Positions 24,769 to 32,255 of a DNA stretch of 39,828 bases are shown in pieces (position 1 is the first letter of the stretch; the number at the start of each line of letters is the position of its first letter). Below the pieces are notes generated by a model. The model was not told the DNA's origin and searched no databases. It saw only the letters and a program-made list of their open reading frames with translations. Location: positions 1-39,828 of the forward strand of contig NZ_JACRSY010000029.1 in the NCBI RefSeq assembly GCF_014384995.1. The letters are read 5' to 3'. This stretch comes from Zhenhengia yiwuensis (lineage in GTDB: Bacteria; Bacillota; Clostridia; Lachnospirales; Cellulosilyticaceae). The position numbers and the translations under genes were made by a program.

Positions 24769-25230
24769 TTATTCAAAAGTTTTTATGAGAGCCAATGGCT
24801 CAAATAGCAGTATATATTCTTTAATCTTTACATAATTACCGTATTTTTCTTGATAATATTTAAGTGCTTCCATTAGGTAGTCTTCAGGAACATCTAAATA
24901 CTCTGCTAATTCGGTTCTATTTGTGCAAGGATGATCTATAGCTTCTAGAAGAAGTGTTAAAGGAACAGCTTTTTGATATCCCCATGCACGAGCTCTTCGT
25001 TCTTGTTTTCTATTCTCAACTTTAGATTGGTCAGTAATATCACCTACAGTAGTAAAATAATGACCTAATTCTTCGGCTAATATACATTTTTTGTCTATAG
25101 AAGTAGATAGCCTTTTACTTATTCCAATTTTATTTCCTTTACAAAGCCCATCAACTTGTGATTTAAAGTATTTTTCTGTTACATCAACTCCATTCTTCTG
25201 TGCATAATCTAGTAATCTTTCGTAACTCAA
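24769..25230 (-). CDS. ImmA/IrrE-type phage protein with altered zinc motif
   Basis: This 153-residue protein of the short phage ImmA-like family is encoded beside the repressor. ImmA proteases cleave or de-repress the immunity repressor. The expected HExxH is here AEELGHY (ILAEELGHYFTT), so the first His is Ala while the Glu and second His remain; this variant is seen often in phage copies. TTG 25230 is the start, with GGAGG eight bases upstream. It is 23 bp after the repressor gene and so cotranscribed. Whether it is proteolytically active is uncertain. Confidence 0.8.
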   Translation of the reverse strand: MSYERLLDYAQKNGVDVTEKYFKSQVDGLCKGNKIGISKRLSTSIDKKCILAEELGHYFTTVGDITDQSKVENRKQERRARAWGYQKAVPLTLLLEAIDHPCTNRTELAEYLDVPEDYLMEALKYYQEKYGNYVKIKEYILLFEPLALIKTFE

Positions 25231-25253
25231 AAGAAAATCCTCCTAAGTAAATC

Positions 25254-25697
25254 TTATAATTCGTCTAAGTCTTGTCTGATTAAATCTAGGTCATCTTCAT
25301 TATCAGAATGTGCTGCCATAGGCATTAAATGATCATTAGTACAACGATTATATTCCATATCTAATATAGTAGATACTGTATGCTGTCCTTTCTCATCTAA
25401 TGCCCTATATTTATCAAGTAGTTCCTTTTCTTTTGGCTTTATGATAGAGGGGGCTGAAGTTTTGTTATAAGAGCTAGTAATTCTGCTCATTTCAACATCA
25501 TATCCCATAAGCCATGCTTCATTAACATTTAATGCTTTTGCCATTAAATAAATTTTATCTTGTTTTGGGATAACTTTACCTGATAGATACTGGCTTATGG
25601 CTGATTTACCTATATTAGTTTTTTCAGATAACTCCATTTGTTTCATAGAACGGATATTGAGAGCTTTTCTTAATCTTAAAGCTGTTGTTTCTTCCAT
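25254..25697 (-). CDS. CI-like prophage repressor
   Basis: This 147-residue XRE-family repressor keeps the prophage dormant. The HTH covers residues 5-60 (LRKALNIRSMKQMELSEKTN, then IGKSAISQYLSGKVIP). The C-terminal part lacks a LexA-type Ser-Lys peptidase, so induction probably depends on the ImmA-like neighbour or the antirepressor instead of self-cleavage. ATG 25697 has TGGAGG. Its promoter and three operator palindromes lie immediately upstream (25728-25848). Confidence 0.88.
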   Translation of the reverse strand: MEETTALRLRKALNIRSMKQMELSEKTNIGKSAISQYLSGKVIPKQDKIYLMAKALNVNEAWLMGYDVEMSRITSSYNKTSAPSIIKPKEKELLDKYRALDEKGQHTVSTILDMEYNRCTNDHLMPMAAHSDNEDDLDLIRQDLDEL

Positions 25698-25727
25698 TTT
25701 GAATAACCTCCATGTAGTATTAATGCT

Positions 25728-25756
25728 AGTATAACTTGTTTTGAATTGAAGTTCAA
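25728..25756 (-). promoter_or_regulatory. Leftward repressor promoter
   Basis: On the minus strand TTGAAC (25756-25751) is followed by exactly 17 bp and TATACT (25733-25728), about 30 bp before the repressor start. The -35 lies inside the first operator palindrome, so the repressor can control its own synthesis. Confidence 0.75.
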
Positions 25757-25768
25757 TACTTTGAACTT
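25749..25768. promoter_or_regulatory. Operator 1
   Basis: A perfect palindrome, AAGTTCAA-TACT-TTGAACTT, matches the operators at 25771-25790 and 25831-25848. It covers the -35 of the leftward promoter. Confidence 0.75.
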
Positions 25769-25770
25769 AA

Positions 25771-25790
25771 AAGTTTAAAAAATTGAATTT
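25771..25790. promoter_or_regulatory. Operator 2
   Basis: AAGTTTAA-AAAA-TTGAATTT is the same design with matched C-to-T changes in each arm, so probably a weaker site. Its centre is 22 bp (two helical turns) from operator 1, suited to cooperative binding. It lies just upstream of the rightward -35. Confidence 0.65.
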
Positions 25791-25795
25791 TAGTA

Positions 25796-25824
25796 TTGAC
25801 ATTAATTTTCTTTAGTGGTAATAT
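25796..25824 (+). promoter_or_regulatory. Rightward early promoter
   Basis: A near-consensus sigma-70 promoter: TTGACA (25796-25801), 17 bp, TAATAT (25819-25824). Transcription would start near 25831, within operator 3, and read into the DUF739 gene and the early operon. Confidence 0.85.
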
Positions 25825-25830
25825 CGAATT

Positions 25831-25848
25831 AGTTCAAAAAATTGAACT
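25831..25848. promoter_or_regulatory. Operator 3
   Basis: A perfect palindrome, AGTTCAA-AAAA-TTGAACT, lies over the expected start point of the rightward promoter. Repressor bound here would block early transcription. Confidence 0.75.
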
Positions 25849-25880
25849 TTAAATTCAACGGTAGAAGAAAGGAGAATGTT

Positions 25881-26126
25881 ATGGCTTTTGATTATAGCAA
25901 GTTAAGAGGTAAGATAGTCGAAAAATATGGAACACAATGCTTATTTGCTAAGGCTTTAGGGGGATCTGAGAGAACACTCTCATTAAAATTGAATGGAAGA
26001 ATTTACTTCACACAAATTGAAATAAAAAGGATACTAGAATTATTAGATGTGGATAGTAATTGTGTAAATACATATTTTTTTACAGAAAAAGTTCAAAAAG
26101 TTAAACAATCATTGAGAGGAGCATAA
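25881..26126 (+). CDS. DUF739 Cro-like phage protein
   Basis: This 81-residue first gene of the rightward early operon matches the DUF739 phage family, small HTH-like proteins at the Cro position (MAFDYSKLRGKIVEKYGTQ, FAKALGGSERTLSLKLNGR). ATG 25881 has GGAG nine bases upstream; the frame opens earlier but that part overlaps the operator and has no ribosome site. It probably binds the same operators to favour lytic growth. Confidence 0.82.
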   Translation: MAFDYSKLRGKIVEKYGTQCLFAKALGGSERTLSLKLNGRIYFTQIEIKRILELLDVDSNCVNTYFFTEKVQKVKQSLRGA

Positions 26127-26128
26127 CT

Positions 26129-26932
26129 ATGAACAAACAAATGAGTAGTGCATTAGCACAAGGAGATAATACTCCAGTAGTTTTAAATGGAGTAAATAGT
26201 AATGAGATGAGAATTACTAGCCTTGAATTAGTAGAAATGATTAATACTTTCAGAAAAGAAGAAGGTAATGAGACGGAGAAAAGACATTCAGATTTAATGA
26301 CATCAATAAAAGCAGAAATAGATGTATTAGAAAAAGCAGGGATAGGTCAACGAAATTTTTCGCTCACCTCTTACATAGATAATTGGAATAGAGAAAAACC
26401 TTGCTATTCAATGAATAAAACAGGTGCTTTGCAGATGTTAAATAAAGAGTCAGCAGTAGTTAGATATAAGACAGTCCAGTACATAGATAAATTAGAAAAA
26501 ATACTGAAGCAACCAAGAAGATTAACGCCCCAAGAAGAACTAAGACTTCACTACCAGGTGATAGAGGAACACGCTAAAGAAATTGAGTCTGTACGTGAAG
26601 AGGTAACAGAAGTACGAGAAGAATTTAAGGACTTAAAGGACAACATGCCATTATTTGGTGAGGAGTCAGATAAACTTCAAGCAGAAGTAAGAAAAGTTGG
26701 TGTAGCTACCTTGGGTGGATATAAATCTAATGCATACAATGATAATTCACTTAGAGGAAAAGTATACAAAGACATTCAAAATCAACTTAGACGTGAGTTT
26801 GGAGTAGAAAGGTATAAAGCTATTAAAAGATGTCAGCTTGATTTAGCTATGAAGATTGTACATAACTATAAAGCACCAACGGTATTAGTGACAGAGATTA
26901 GTAATTTAAATAATCAAATGAGATTGGCTTAG
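26129..26932 (+). CDS. Rha-like / ORF6C antirepressor
   Basis: This 267-residue two-domain phage regulator has an N-terminal part resembling the Rha/antirepressor DNA-binding domain (ITSLELVEMINTFRKEEG, SYIDNWNREKPCYSMNKTGA). A charged coiled segment follows (HYQVIEEHAKEIESVREEVT), then a C-terminal ORF6C domain (KVYKDIQNQLRREFGVERYK). Such proteins modulate the lysis-lysogeny switch. It is two bases after the DUF739 gene, so translation is coupled. Confidence 0.85.
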   Translation: MNKQMSSALAQGDNTPVVLNGVNSNEMRITSLELVEMINTFRKEEGNETEKRHSDLMTSIKAEIDVLEKAGIGQRNFSLTSYIDNWNREKPCYSMNKTGALQMLNKESAVVRYKTVQYIDKLEKILKQPRRLTPQEELRLHYQVIEEHAKEIESVREEVTEVREEFKDLKDNMPLFGEESDKLQAEVRKVGVATLGGYKSNAYNDNSLRGKVYKDIQNQLRREFGVERYKAIKRCQLDLAMKIVHNYKAPTVLVTEISNLNNQMRLA

Positions 26933-26947
26933 GAAGGGGAATGATAA

Positions 26948-27169
26948 ATGGCTAGATTATATTCTGTTATTGAGGCAACAGAGCAACTTAGTATAACAAA
27001 AAATAAACTTTATGACCTTGTAAGATATGGATACATAAAACCTATTAAGTGTGATTCTATAAAGATACCATCAACTGAAATAGATAACTTTATAGGCAAA
27101 TGGACAGGATGGGATTTATCAGATTTAGATAATCCTAAAAAAATAGAATATAGCAAGGAGGAAAGTTAA
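26948..27169 (+). CDS. Excisionase-like MerR-type HTH protein
   Basis: This 73-residue protein has a winged-helix excisionase/MerR-like fold (YSVIEATEQLSITKNKLYDL, VRYGYIKPIKCDSIKIPSTE, IDNFI). It sits in the early operon 15 bp after the antirepressor gene with AGGAAGGGG upstream. It could be the Xis partner of the integrase or an early regulator; sequence alone does not decide. Confidence 0.72.
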   Translation: MARLYSVIEATEQLSITKNKLYDLVRYGYIKPIKCDSIKIPSTEIDNFIGKWTGWDLSDLDNPKKIEYSKEES

Positions 27170-27346
27170 ATGAAATTCATTAATAATCAAACAGCAACAT
27201 TAATCGTACCAGTTGAGGATATAAAGATGCGGACTAAACCAATGCAATCAACTGTTAAAAGTAGAAAAAACAGATGGACAAGCTATAAGCGGTTTAGCCT
27301 AAAGGAGGTGTGTAAATGTTTGAGTATGTATTCGGCTTCCTTGTAG
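27170..27346 (+). CDS. Small early phage protein (58 aa)
   Basis: A 58-residue basic frame starts with MKFINNQTATLIVPVEDIKM and has AAGGAGGAAAG just before the ATG, overlapping the previous gene's end. The middle is rich in Lys/Arg (VKSRKNRWTSYKRF). Its 3' end overlaps the next small gene by 31 bp and contains that gene's ribosome site. No family is recognised. Confidence 0.5.
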   Translation: MKFINNQTATLIVPVEDIKMRTKPMQSTVKSRKNRWTSYKRFSLKEVCKCLSMYSASL

Positions 27347-27462
27347 GAGCTGTAACCACGTACATATGTCTTAAAGGGCAATCCAAACAGTTTGATCAAG
27401 TCATGCAAGATAATAATCAGCAACTTAGAGAAATTAACCAAAAGCTAAATAGTAGGTACTAA
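27316..27462 (+). CDS. Small phage membrane protein (48 aa)
   Basis: A 48-residue frame starts at ATG 27316, five bases after AAAGGAGGTG. Residues 1-19 form a membrane segment (MFEYVFGFLVGAVTTYICL). The rest is a polar helix (KQFDQVMQDNNQQLREINQK), the layout of a small membrane-anchored coiled coil. No family is recognised. Confidence 0.55.
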   Translation: MFEYVFGFLVGAVTTYICLKGQSKQFDQVMQDNNQQLREINQKLNSRY

Positions 27463-27464
27463 GT

Positions 27465-27650
27465 ATGAGGCTTTATATGGCAGTTACACCCAATAGATTT
27501 GAGTTTCCAGTTTTTATTGAAGAAAGTTGTATGGCTCTCGAACAGAAGACAGGGGTTCATCATAAAAACATATCCAGTTATATTTCTAAAAATCAAGGTG
27601 GAAATAGACTAGGTTATAAGTTTGTAAAAGTAGAGATACAGGAGGAGTAA
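27465..27650 (+). CDS. Small HTH-like phage protein, copy 1
   Basis: This 61-residue protein (MRLYMAVTPNRFEFPVFIEE) has a central helix-turn-helix-like part (ALEQKTGVHHKNISSYISK) and ends YKFVKVEIQEE. It is paralogous along its whole length to the protein encoded directly after it. The family is common among Firmicutes phages, usually without assigned function. Its stop overlaps the next start (TAATG). Confidence 0.65.
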   Translation: MRLYMAVTPNRFEFPVFIEESCMALEQKTGVHHKNISSYISKNQGGNRLGYKFVKVEIQEE

Positions 27651-27847
27651 TGATGACGCTATGGATGGCAGTTACTGCGGATAAATATGAGTTGCCTATA
27701 GCTGTGGCTGATACAGGGTTAGAACTAGGAAGAATGTTAGGAATATCTAGTAGTGCTATAACCCATGCAATGAAAAGAGGTTATGGCAAAAGGCATACAC
27801 AAAGATATTTAAAAGTAGAACTACAGGAGGAAGAAACTACATTATGA
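27650..27847 (+). CDS. Small HTH-like phage protein, copy 2
   Basis: This 65-residue paralogue of the preceding protein shares the xLxMAVTxxxxExP opening, a DTGLELGRMLGISSSAITHA segment like an HTH, and a YLKVELQEE ending. AGGAGG lies just upstream; two adjacent ATG codons (27650, 27653) are possible. Tandem duplication in the early operon is the simplest origin. Confidence 0.65.
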   Translation: MMTLWMAVTADKYELPIAVADTGLELGRMLGISSSAITHAMKRGYGKRHTQRYLKVELQEEETTL

Positions 27848-28218
27848 GAACAGCAGAAGAAGTTGTAATCGGTGATTTAGACCGAACAATAGGAAGAATT
27901 AAGGCTATGAGAGCTTTAGCAATCGAAGAGGAAGAAATAGAAGCGTGTGGTGTATCACAAAGTTTATGTGAAACCTTAAGAGTAATTCTATTTGAACAGG
28001 TAGAAGTTAAGAACAAACTTATTTCTAAACTTATCTCTCGTAAAATCAACGAGGTAAGAGGGCAACTTGAATATTTCGAAGAGTTGCTTATAACAGAAGA
28101 CGGAAGGAAAGTTTATAGAGACATAGACAATGCTTTGATGTACATACGTGACCATTATTATGAGATGAAAAGAGGAGAAAAGGTATGCAAAAGACTAATC
28201 ATAGCACAAGTAATTTAA
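27844..28218 (+). CDS. Hypothetical early phage protein (124 aa)
   Basis: A largely helical, acidic 124-residue protein (IGRIKAMRALAIEEEEIEAC, VRGQLEYFEELLITEDGRKV). No catalytic motif, signal or membrane segment is seen. It overlaps the preceding stop by ATGA and the next gene by 34 bp, so it is within the early operon. Family not recognised. Confidence 0.6.
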   Translation: MRTAEEVVIGDLDRTIGRIKAMRALAIEEEEIEACGVSQSLCETLRVILFEQVEVKNKLISKLISRKINEVRGQLEYFEELLITEDGRKVYRDIDNALMYIRDHYYEMKRGEKVCKRLIIAQVI

Positions 28219-28583
28219 GTAATATCAAGATGCTTACAATGGATGAAGCTAGAGGTATAGAACAGAATAGAACCCCATTAGGGAAATTCATTGTTAAGGA
28301 TGCGCCTCAATATATAGCTATAGATAATACCACAGGGGATGCATGTATAAAACATTGCCTAAGCTATGAAGAATGTATAAGTTATTTAAATAGCAACATA
28401 TGCGACTTAGATATTGGTTTAGTAAAAATAGTTGTAGAAGTCAGTGCAAGTGAACTTAATATTATCAAACATGCTTTAAAGCATTATATAGAGCGTAAAA
28501 ATACAAGTTCACTTTCCAAAAAACAAGAATCCTTAGTGTATAGAAGAATTAGAAATATGCTTGATTTTTATTACGCAAGATAG
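28185..28583 (+). CDS. Hypothetical early phage protein (132 aa)
   Basis: This 132-residue protein starts at ATG 28185 behind AGAGGAGAAAAGGT. It has a central alpha/beta-looking part with three Cys (TTGDACIKHCLSYEECISYL) and a helical C-terminus (ELNIIKHALKHYIERKN). No domain recognised; cysteines are not spaced as a zinc ribbon. Confidence 0.6.
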   Translation: MQKTNHSTSNLSNIKMLTMDEARGIEQNRTPLGKFIVKDAPQYIAIDNTTGDACIKHCLSYEECISYLNSNICDLDIGLVKIVVEVSASELNIIKHALKHYIERKNTSSLSKKQESLVYRRIRNMLDFYYAR

Positions 28584-28610
28584 AAGTGTCTACAGACTAA
28601 GGAGGGAAGC

Positions 28611-28823
28611 ATGTACTACAAAGATTGTAAAGGTACCCTTATCGAAGAAGGCGATAAGGTAAGGTATCGAAAGAAAAAAGGCATTATTGTAGATGACGAG
28701 TTCGAAGGTTTATATGCAGAGCTAGAGAATGGACATAAAGTACGTGTTCAAGATGTACATAGAAGAATGTATGTCATTTACAAGGCAAGAAAAAAGCACC
28801 ACAACGTCGGCAAACGTATGTGA
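28611..28823 (+). CDS. Small basic early protein (70 aa)
   Basis: A 70-residue protein with a beta-rich, KOW/SH3-like pattern (GTLIEEGDKVRYRKKKGIIV, EGLYAELENGHKVRVQDVH) and a basic tail. AAGGAGG precedes the ATG. A nucleic-acid-binding role is possible but unproven. Confidence 0.6.
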   Translation: MYYKDCKGTLIEEGDKVRYRKKKGIIVDDEFEGLYAELENGHKVRVQDVHRRMYVIYKARKKHHNVGKRM

Positions 28824-28879
28824 TGCAATTACAAAATTAAAGAACATATTCAAAATACCACAAAGAGAGGTGGTTGTAA

Positions 28880-29110
28880 ATGCTAGAAGAAATGAAAGTC
28901 TCAGATTTAATTAAAATGGTTCATCAATTTCATGAAAAAGAAATACTTCAAGTGAAAAAAGAGAACGAAGAATTGCAACTTTATAAAGAATTGGTGGATA
29001 CGTCTCTTACAGACCAAGAGCTTAAACGGGAATATATTGCTTTAAAGCATCGATTAGCAGATGCAGAAAAAGAACTTAAGTGCTGGCGAGAACACGGCAC
29101 ACCATTTTAG
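28880..29110 (+). CDS. Small coiled-coil early protein (76 aa)
   Basis: A 76-residue, almost wholly helical protein with heptad character (EKEILQVKKENEELQLYKEL, ALKHRLADAEKELKCWREHG). GAGAGGTGG lies upstream of ATG 28880. It precedes the recombination genes by 13 bp. No family assigned. Confidence 0.6.
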   Translation: MLEEMKVSDLIKMVHQFHEKEILQVKKENEELQLYKELVDTSLTDQELKREYIALKHRLADAEKELKCWREHGTPF

Positions 29111-29123
29111 GAGGTAGATACAT

Positions 29124-29654
29124 ATGGCAAAGAAAAAAGAAATCGAATTAGATCCAGTAGTTATACAAAACAAAGCACGTATGGATGAGATTGTAGAAGA
29201 GCTTAAAGCTATAGAAGTAAGTGAAGCTGAACGTAAAGCTATTTTATTAGAACGCATTCAAAAACTTACAGAGCAATCAGAAGACAAAGGTGTATGTGCT
29301 GGTGCACGTAAAAGACATCTTCAAGAAGAGTTAAAAGTGCTTATGGATACTGTACCTAAATCAGAGACGAAAACACAATATAAAGTAGCTTTACTTTGTG
29401 GTGATGTCATTCTTAAGAAGGCAAAGAAGGACTATGACAAGGACACAAATAAACTTCTTCAATGGGCACTTGAAAACAATCTAGAAGAGTTTGTAAAAAC
29501 TAAGCAAACGCAAGAGTTTGATTGGGCTACGTTTAAAGCCACACTAGAGATTATAGAAGATGACGTTATCATTAACAAAGAGACTGGGGAAGTGATGAAT
29601 ATGGATGGTCTAGGGACTAAAGATGTGCCGGAAGAGTTGGTGATTAAATGTTGA
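29124..29654 (+). CDS. Gam-like recombination-module protein (tentative)
   Basis: This 176-residue protein has a helical N-terminal half (ARMDEIVEELKAIEVSEAER) and a C-terminal part with DVILKKAKKDYDKDTNKLLQ, WALENNLEEF, FDWATFKATLEI and INKETGEVM. The layout resembles phage Gam host-nuclease inhibitors: a coiled coil, then a short beta/alpha domain. Its place directly before the ERF gene fits a recombination role. The assignment rests on pattern and position only; a Gp157-like protein is the alternative. Confidence 0.5.
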   Translation: MAKKKEIELDPVVIQNKARMDEIVEELKAIEVSEAERKAILLERIQKLTEQSEDKGVCAGARKRHLQEELKVLMDTVPKSETKTQYKVALLCGDVILKKAKKDYDKDTNKLLQWALENNLEEFVKTKQTQEFDWATFKATLEIIEDDVIINKETGEVMNMDGLGTKDVPEELVIKC

Positions 29655-29695
29655 ATAAATTAGTAGACAAGCTGTATTAAGAAGGTGATGCGAAC

Positions 29696-30331
29696 ATGGG
29701 AACAGAAAACTCAGAGAAGAAAATCTACAGTGCAATATGTAGTGTTATGAGCGAAATCGGTGCTATTGGAAAGAATAAGAAAAATCAGCAACAAGGATTT
29801 GCATATAGAGGAATAGATGATGTTATGAATGCTTTACAGCCTCTATTATCTAAGCATAAAGTCTTTGTTACGCCTGAAATCATGGAACAAAGACGTGAAG
29901 AGAGGCAAACCGCCAAAGGTGGAAACCTTATTTATTCAATCTGTACAGTGAAGTATACCTTTTATACAACAGATGGAAGTAGTGTATCGGCAATTGTTAT
30001 TGGTGAAGGAATGGATAGTGGGGATAAAGCAACGAATAAGGCTATGTCTATTGCCTATAAGTATGCTTGTTTTCAAGTGTTTTGTATTCCTACAGAGGAA
30101 ATGAAAGATCCTGATGAAGAAACACCTGAAGAGAGTAAACCAACTAAAAAGACGCTGACTCAGAATCAAATTAAGAGACTTTATGCAATCGCTCATAAAG
30201 CCAATATAGACAATGATACTGTTGTAGAGCAGGTTAAAAAGAAATTTGGATGTATGCCATGTGAATTGACAAAGCAACAATATGACGCAGTATGCGCTGG
30301 ATATGAAAAGATAGGAAGTCAAAATGGCTAA
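29696..30331 (+). CDS. erf: ERF-family single-strand annealing protein
   Basis: This 211-residue phage recombinase anneals complementary single strands during genome recombination or circularisation. The ERF core covers about residues 8-130 (IYSAICSVMSEIGAIGKNKK, FAYRGIDDVMNALQPLLSKH, SGDKATNKAMSIAYKYACFQ). A helical C-terminal part (LTQNQIKRLYAIAHKANI) follows, as often in these proteins. AAGGTGATG precedes the start. Confidence 0.9.
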   Translation: MGTENSEKKIYSAICSVMSEIGAIGKNKKNQQQGFAYRGIDDVMNALQPLLSKHKVFVTPEIMEQRREERQTAKGGNLIYSICTVKYTFYTTDGSSVSAIVIGEGMDSGDKATNKAMSIAYKYACFQVFCIPTEEMKDPDEETPEESKPTKKTLTQNQIKRLYAIAHKANIDNDTVVEQVKKKFGCMPCELTKQQYDAVCAGYEKIGSQNG

Positions 30332-30656
30332 GATTAAATCGGATTTTCAAGAAATACTTCCAGATGATTGCAGGCAGTACAATGAAGTGTTTAAACGGTA
30401 CCTTGAACTTAATAGCGAAAATGTAGAAGAGGCCTATAGCCTTATGAAGGATAGTCTAATGCTTGCGCAAAGGTGGTCTGAAATACAGGCCACTGCACGC
30501 AAGATAAAAGATGCAAGCGACAAGGACTTTGTAGTAACGGCGTTTAAAGATTGGGCGTATCAACGCTATCGTCAGATGCAGTTAGTGCATGAAAGCAGCA
30601 GGATGATATGGAAGCAGGCCAATGAATATTTGATGTGGTCCAGAAGAAATACATAG
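30324..30656 (+). CDS. Hypothetical phage protein (110 aa)
   Basis: A basic, helical 110-residue protein (EEAYSLMKDSLMLAQRWSEI, RYRQMQLVHESSRMIWKQAN). It overlaps the end of erf by 8 bp and precedes the replisome organizer gene, so it belongs to the replication/recombination operon. Family not recognised. Confidence 0.6.
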   Translation: MAKIKSDFQEILPDDCRQYNEVFKRYLELNSENVEEAYSLMKDSLMLAQRWSEIQATARKIKDASDKDFVVTAFKDWAYQRYRQMQLVHESSRMIWKQANEYLMWSRRNT

Positions 30657-30666
30657 AGGTGACAAA

Positions 30667-31482
30667 ATGGCTGATAATAAAAAATACTATTACATCAAGT
30701 TACAAGAGAATTTTTTTGAGAGAGAAGAAATTCTGATGCTTGAAAGTATAGAAAATGGACATATGTATAGCAATATTTTGTTAAAGCTCTATCTCAAAAG
30801 CTTAAAAAATGAAGGGAAGTTAATGTTTAACAACATCATACCCTATACACCGGAAATACTTTCAAAAGTTATAAGAGTAAATAAAGATACTATGGTGGTT
30901 GCACTTAAATTATTTCAGGACTTTGGACTTATAGAAGTGCTTGATAATGGAGCGATATATATGTCTAATATACAAAATTTTATTGGTAAAAGTAGTACTG
31001 AAGCTGATAGAAAAAGGTCGTATAGAAAACAAATAGAAGATGAAAAAGGACAAATGTCCGGACTTTTATCCTTGAAATGTCCAGACATTTCTCCACCAGA
31101 GAAAGAGATAGAGAAAGAGATAGAACTAGAGATAGAGAAAAAACATATAGAGCAACAAGTTGCTCATGTGTGGAATAGATATCCTCTCAAAAAGGGTAAA
31201 GCTGCAGCTATTAAAAAAATACCTAAGCTTATCGAGCAGTATAGCTATGAGCAGTTAATACGCTGTATAGAGCGTTATGAATTAGGACTTCAAAAAGAAA
31301 CATGGAGAAAACCACAAAATGGAAGTACGTTTTTTAATAGTGGTTATGTAGATTACCTAGATGAAAATTATCAGGAAGGAGTACGTGCTAATGGAAATGG
31401 TTACACGGGAACAAATACAGAGAATAGCGAACCTCTTAGAGACGAATTCGAAGAGTATGCTAAACGACATGGAATTCAATGA
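30667..31482 (+). CDS. Phage replisome organizer
   Basis: This 271-residue replication initiator has the N-terminal replisome-organizer domain (YYYIKLQENFFEREEILMLE, YSNILLKLYLKSLKNEGKLM, PEILSKVIRVNKDTMVVALK), a winged-helix DNA-binding part. A low-complexity Glu/Lys/Ile linker follows (EKEIEKEIELEIEKKH), then a DnaD-like C-terminus (HVWNRYPLKKGKAAAIKKIP). It would bind the phage origin and recruit the helicase loader encoded next. The repeated GAGATAGAG of the linker is seen at DNA level (31094-31145). GAGGTG precedes ATG 30667. Confidence 0.88.
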   Translation: MADNKKYYYIKLQENFFEREEILMLESIENGHMYSNILLKLYLKSLKNEGKLMFNNIIPYTPEILSKVIRVNKDTMVVALKLFQDFGLIEVLDNGAIYMSNIQNFIGKSSTEADRKRSYRKQIEDEKGQMSGLLSLKCPDISPPEKEIEKEIELEIEKKHIEQQVAHVWNRYPLKKGKAAAIKKIPKLIEQYSYEQLIRCIERYELGLQKETWRKPQNGSTFFNSGYVDYLDENYQEGVRANGNGYTGTNTENSEPLRDEFEEYAKRHGIQ

Positions 31483-32254
31483 ACCTGCTCAAATGGAACC
31501 AGATAGAAAAAGAAAGTGTCCTTATGGTACATGTGATGGCTCAGGACATATATTGGTCCATACAGAAGAAGGTCTATTTGCAAGAAAGTGTAAGTGCTAC
31601 GAAGAACAAATTATAAGCAACAAACTTGACTTTGCATGTATTCCAGAAGAATTTCAGAATCTAGCGATAAAAGATTTTGATGTAGATCTTTATCGTTTAG
31701 AAGAGTCTAAACAAAAAGCAAGTCGAGCAGTTAATATTGCAACGCGATATGTAAAGAAATTTGATGCAATGCAGGAACTAGGAAGGGGACTTTATTTTTA
31801 CTCACAAACAGCTGGTAGTGGGAAAACAAGGCTTGCTATAAGCATAGGGAATTTTCTTGTTAAGTACAGAAGACAGCAAGTGAGGTTTATTACTACAGTG
31901 GACTTGTTAGGCAAAATAAGAGATTCATGGAACGATAAGTGCGAAAGTAGCGAGGAAGCACTTGTTGAAGAGTTTGCAACTGTACCTGTATTGATACTGG
32001 ATGATATAGGTGTAGAAGGAAATAAAGACTGGATTAACAATATTTTCTACAGAATTATTAACAGAAGATTGACCAGTAACAAAGTGACACTTATTACATC
32101 CAATATCCCTATGAATGAATTGAATTTCGATTATAGGTTGTTGAGTAGACTTGAAGACATGGTTATGCAGGTATTTATGCCAGAGGAAAGTGTTAGAAGA
32201 ACTAACGCAAAAAGTAAAAATGAAAAAATGCTTAAAGAGTTAATGGAGGATTAA
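31391..32254 (+). CDS. DnaC-like helicase loader ATPase
   Basis: This 287-residue AAA+ protein of the DnaC/IstB type loads the replicative helicase. An N-terminal zinc-binding set (C43, C48, C67, C69) precedes the ATPase domain with Walker A (TAGSGKT, about 140-146), Walker B (VLILDDIG, 200-207) and sensor-1 (TLITSN). ATG 31391 is chosen because AAGGAG lies nine bases upstream; the earlier in-frame ATG (31361) has no such site. It overlaps the organizer gene by 92 bp. Confidence 0.9.
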   Translation: MEMVTREQIQRIANLLETNSKSMLNDMEFNEPAQMEPDRKRKCPYGTCDGSGHILVHTEEGLFARKCKCYEEQIISNKLDFACIPEEFQNLAIKDFDVDLYRLEESKQKASRAVNIATRYVKKFDAMQELGRGLYFYSQTAGSGKTRLAISIGNFLVKYRRQQVRFITTVDLLGKIRDSWNDKCESSEEALVEEFATVPVLILDDIGVEGNKDWINNIFYRIINRRLTSNKVTLITSNIPMNELNFDYRLLSRLEDMVMQVFMPEESVRRTNAKSKNEKMLKELMED

Positions 32255-32255
32255 T

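Noticed and set aside
28729..28914. Open frame of 61 codons overlapping the 28611-28823 gene
   Set aside because: It overlaps a better supported gene in another frame, has no ribosome site and its end runs through the start of the 28880 gene.
31094..31145. GAGATAGAGAAAG repeats as a CRISPR-like or origin iteron array
   Set aside because: They are in frame in the replisome organizer and encode a Glu/Lys/Ile linker; spacing is irregular and there are no unique spacers. An origin within this gene is possible but not supported.
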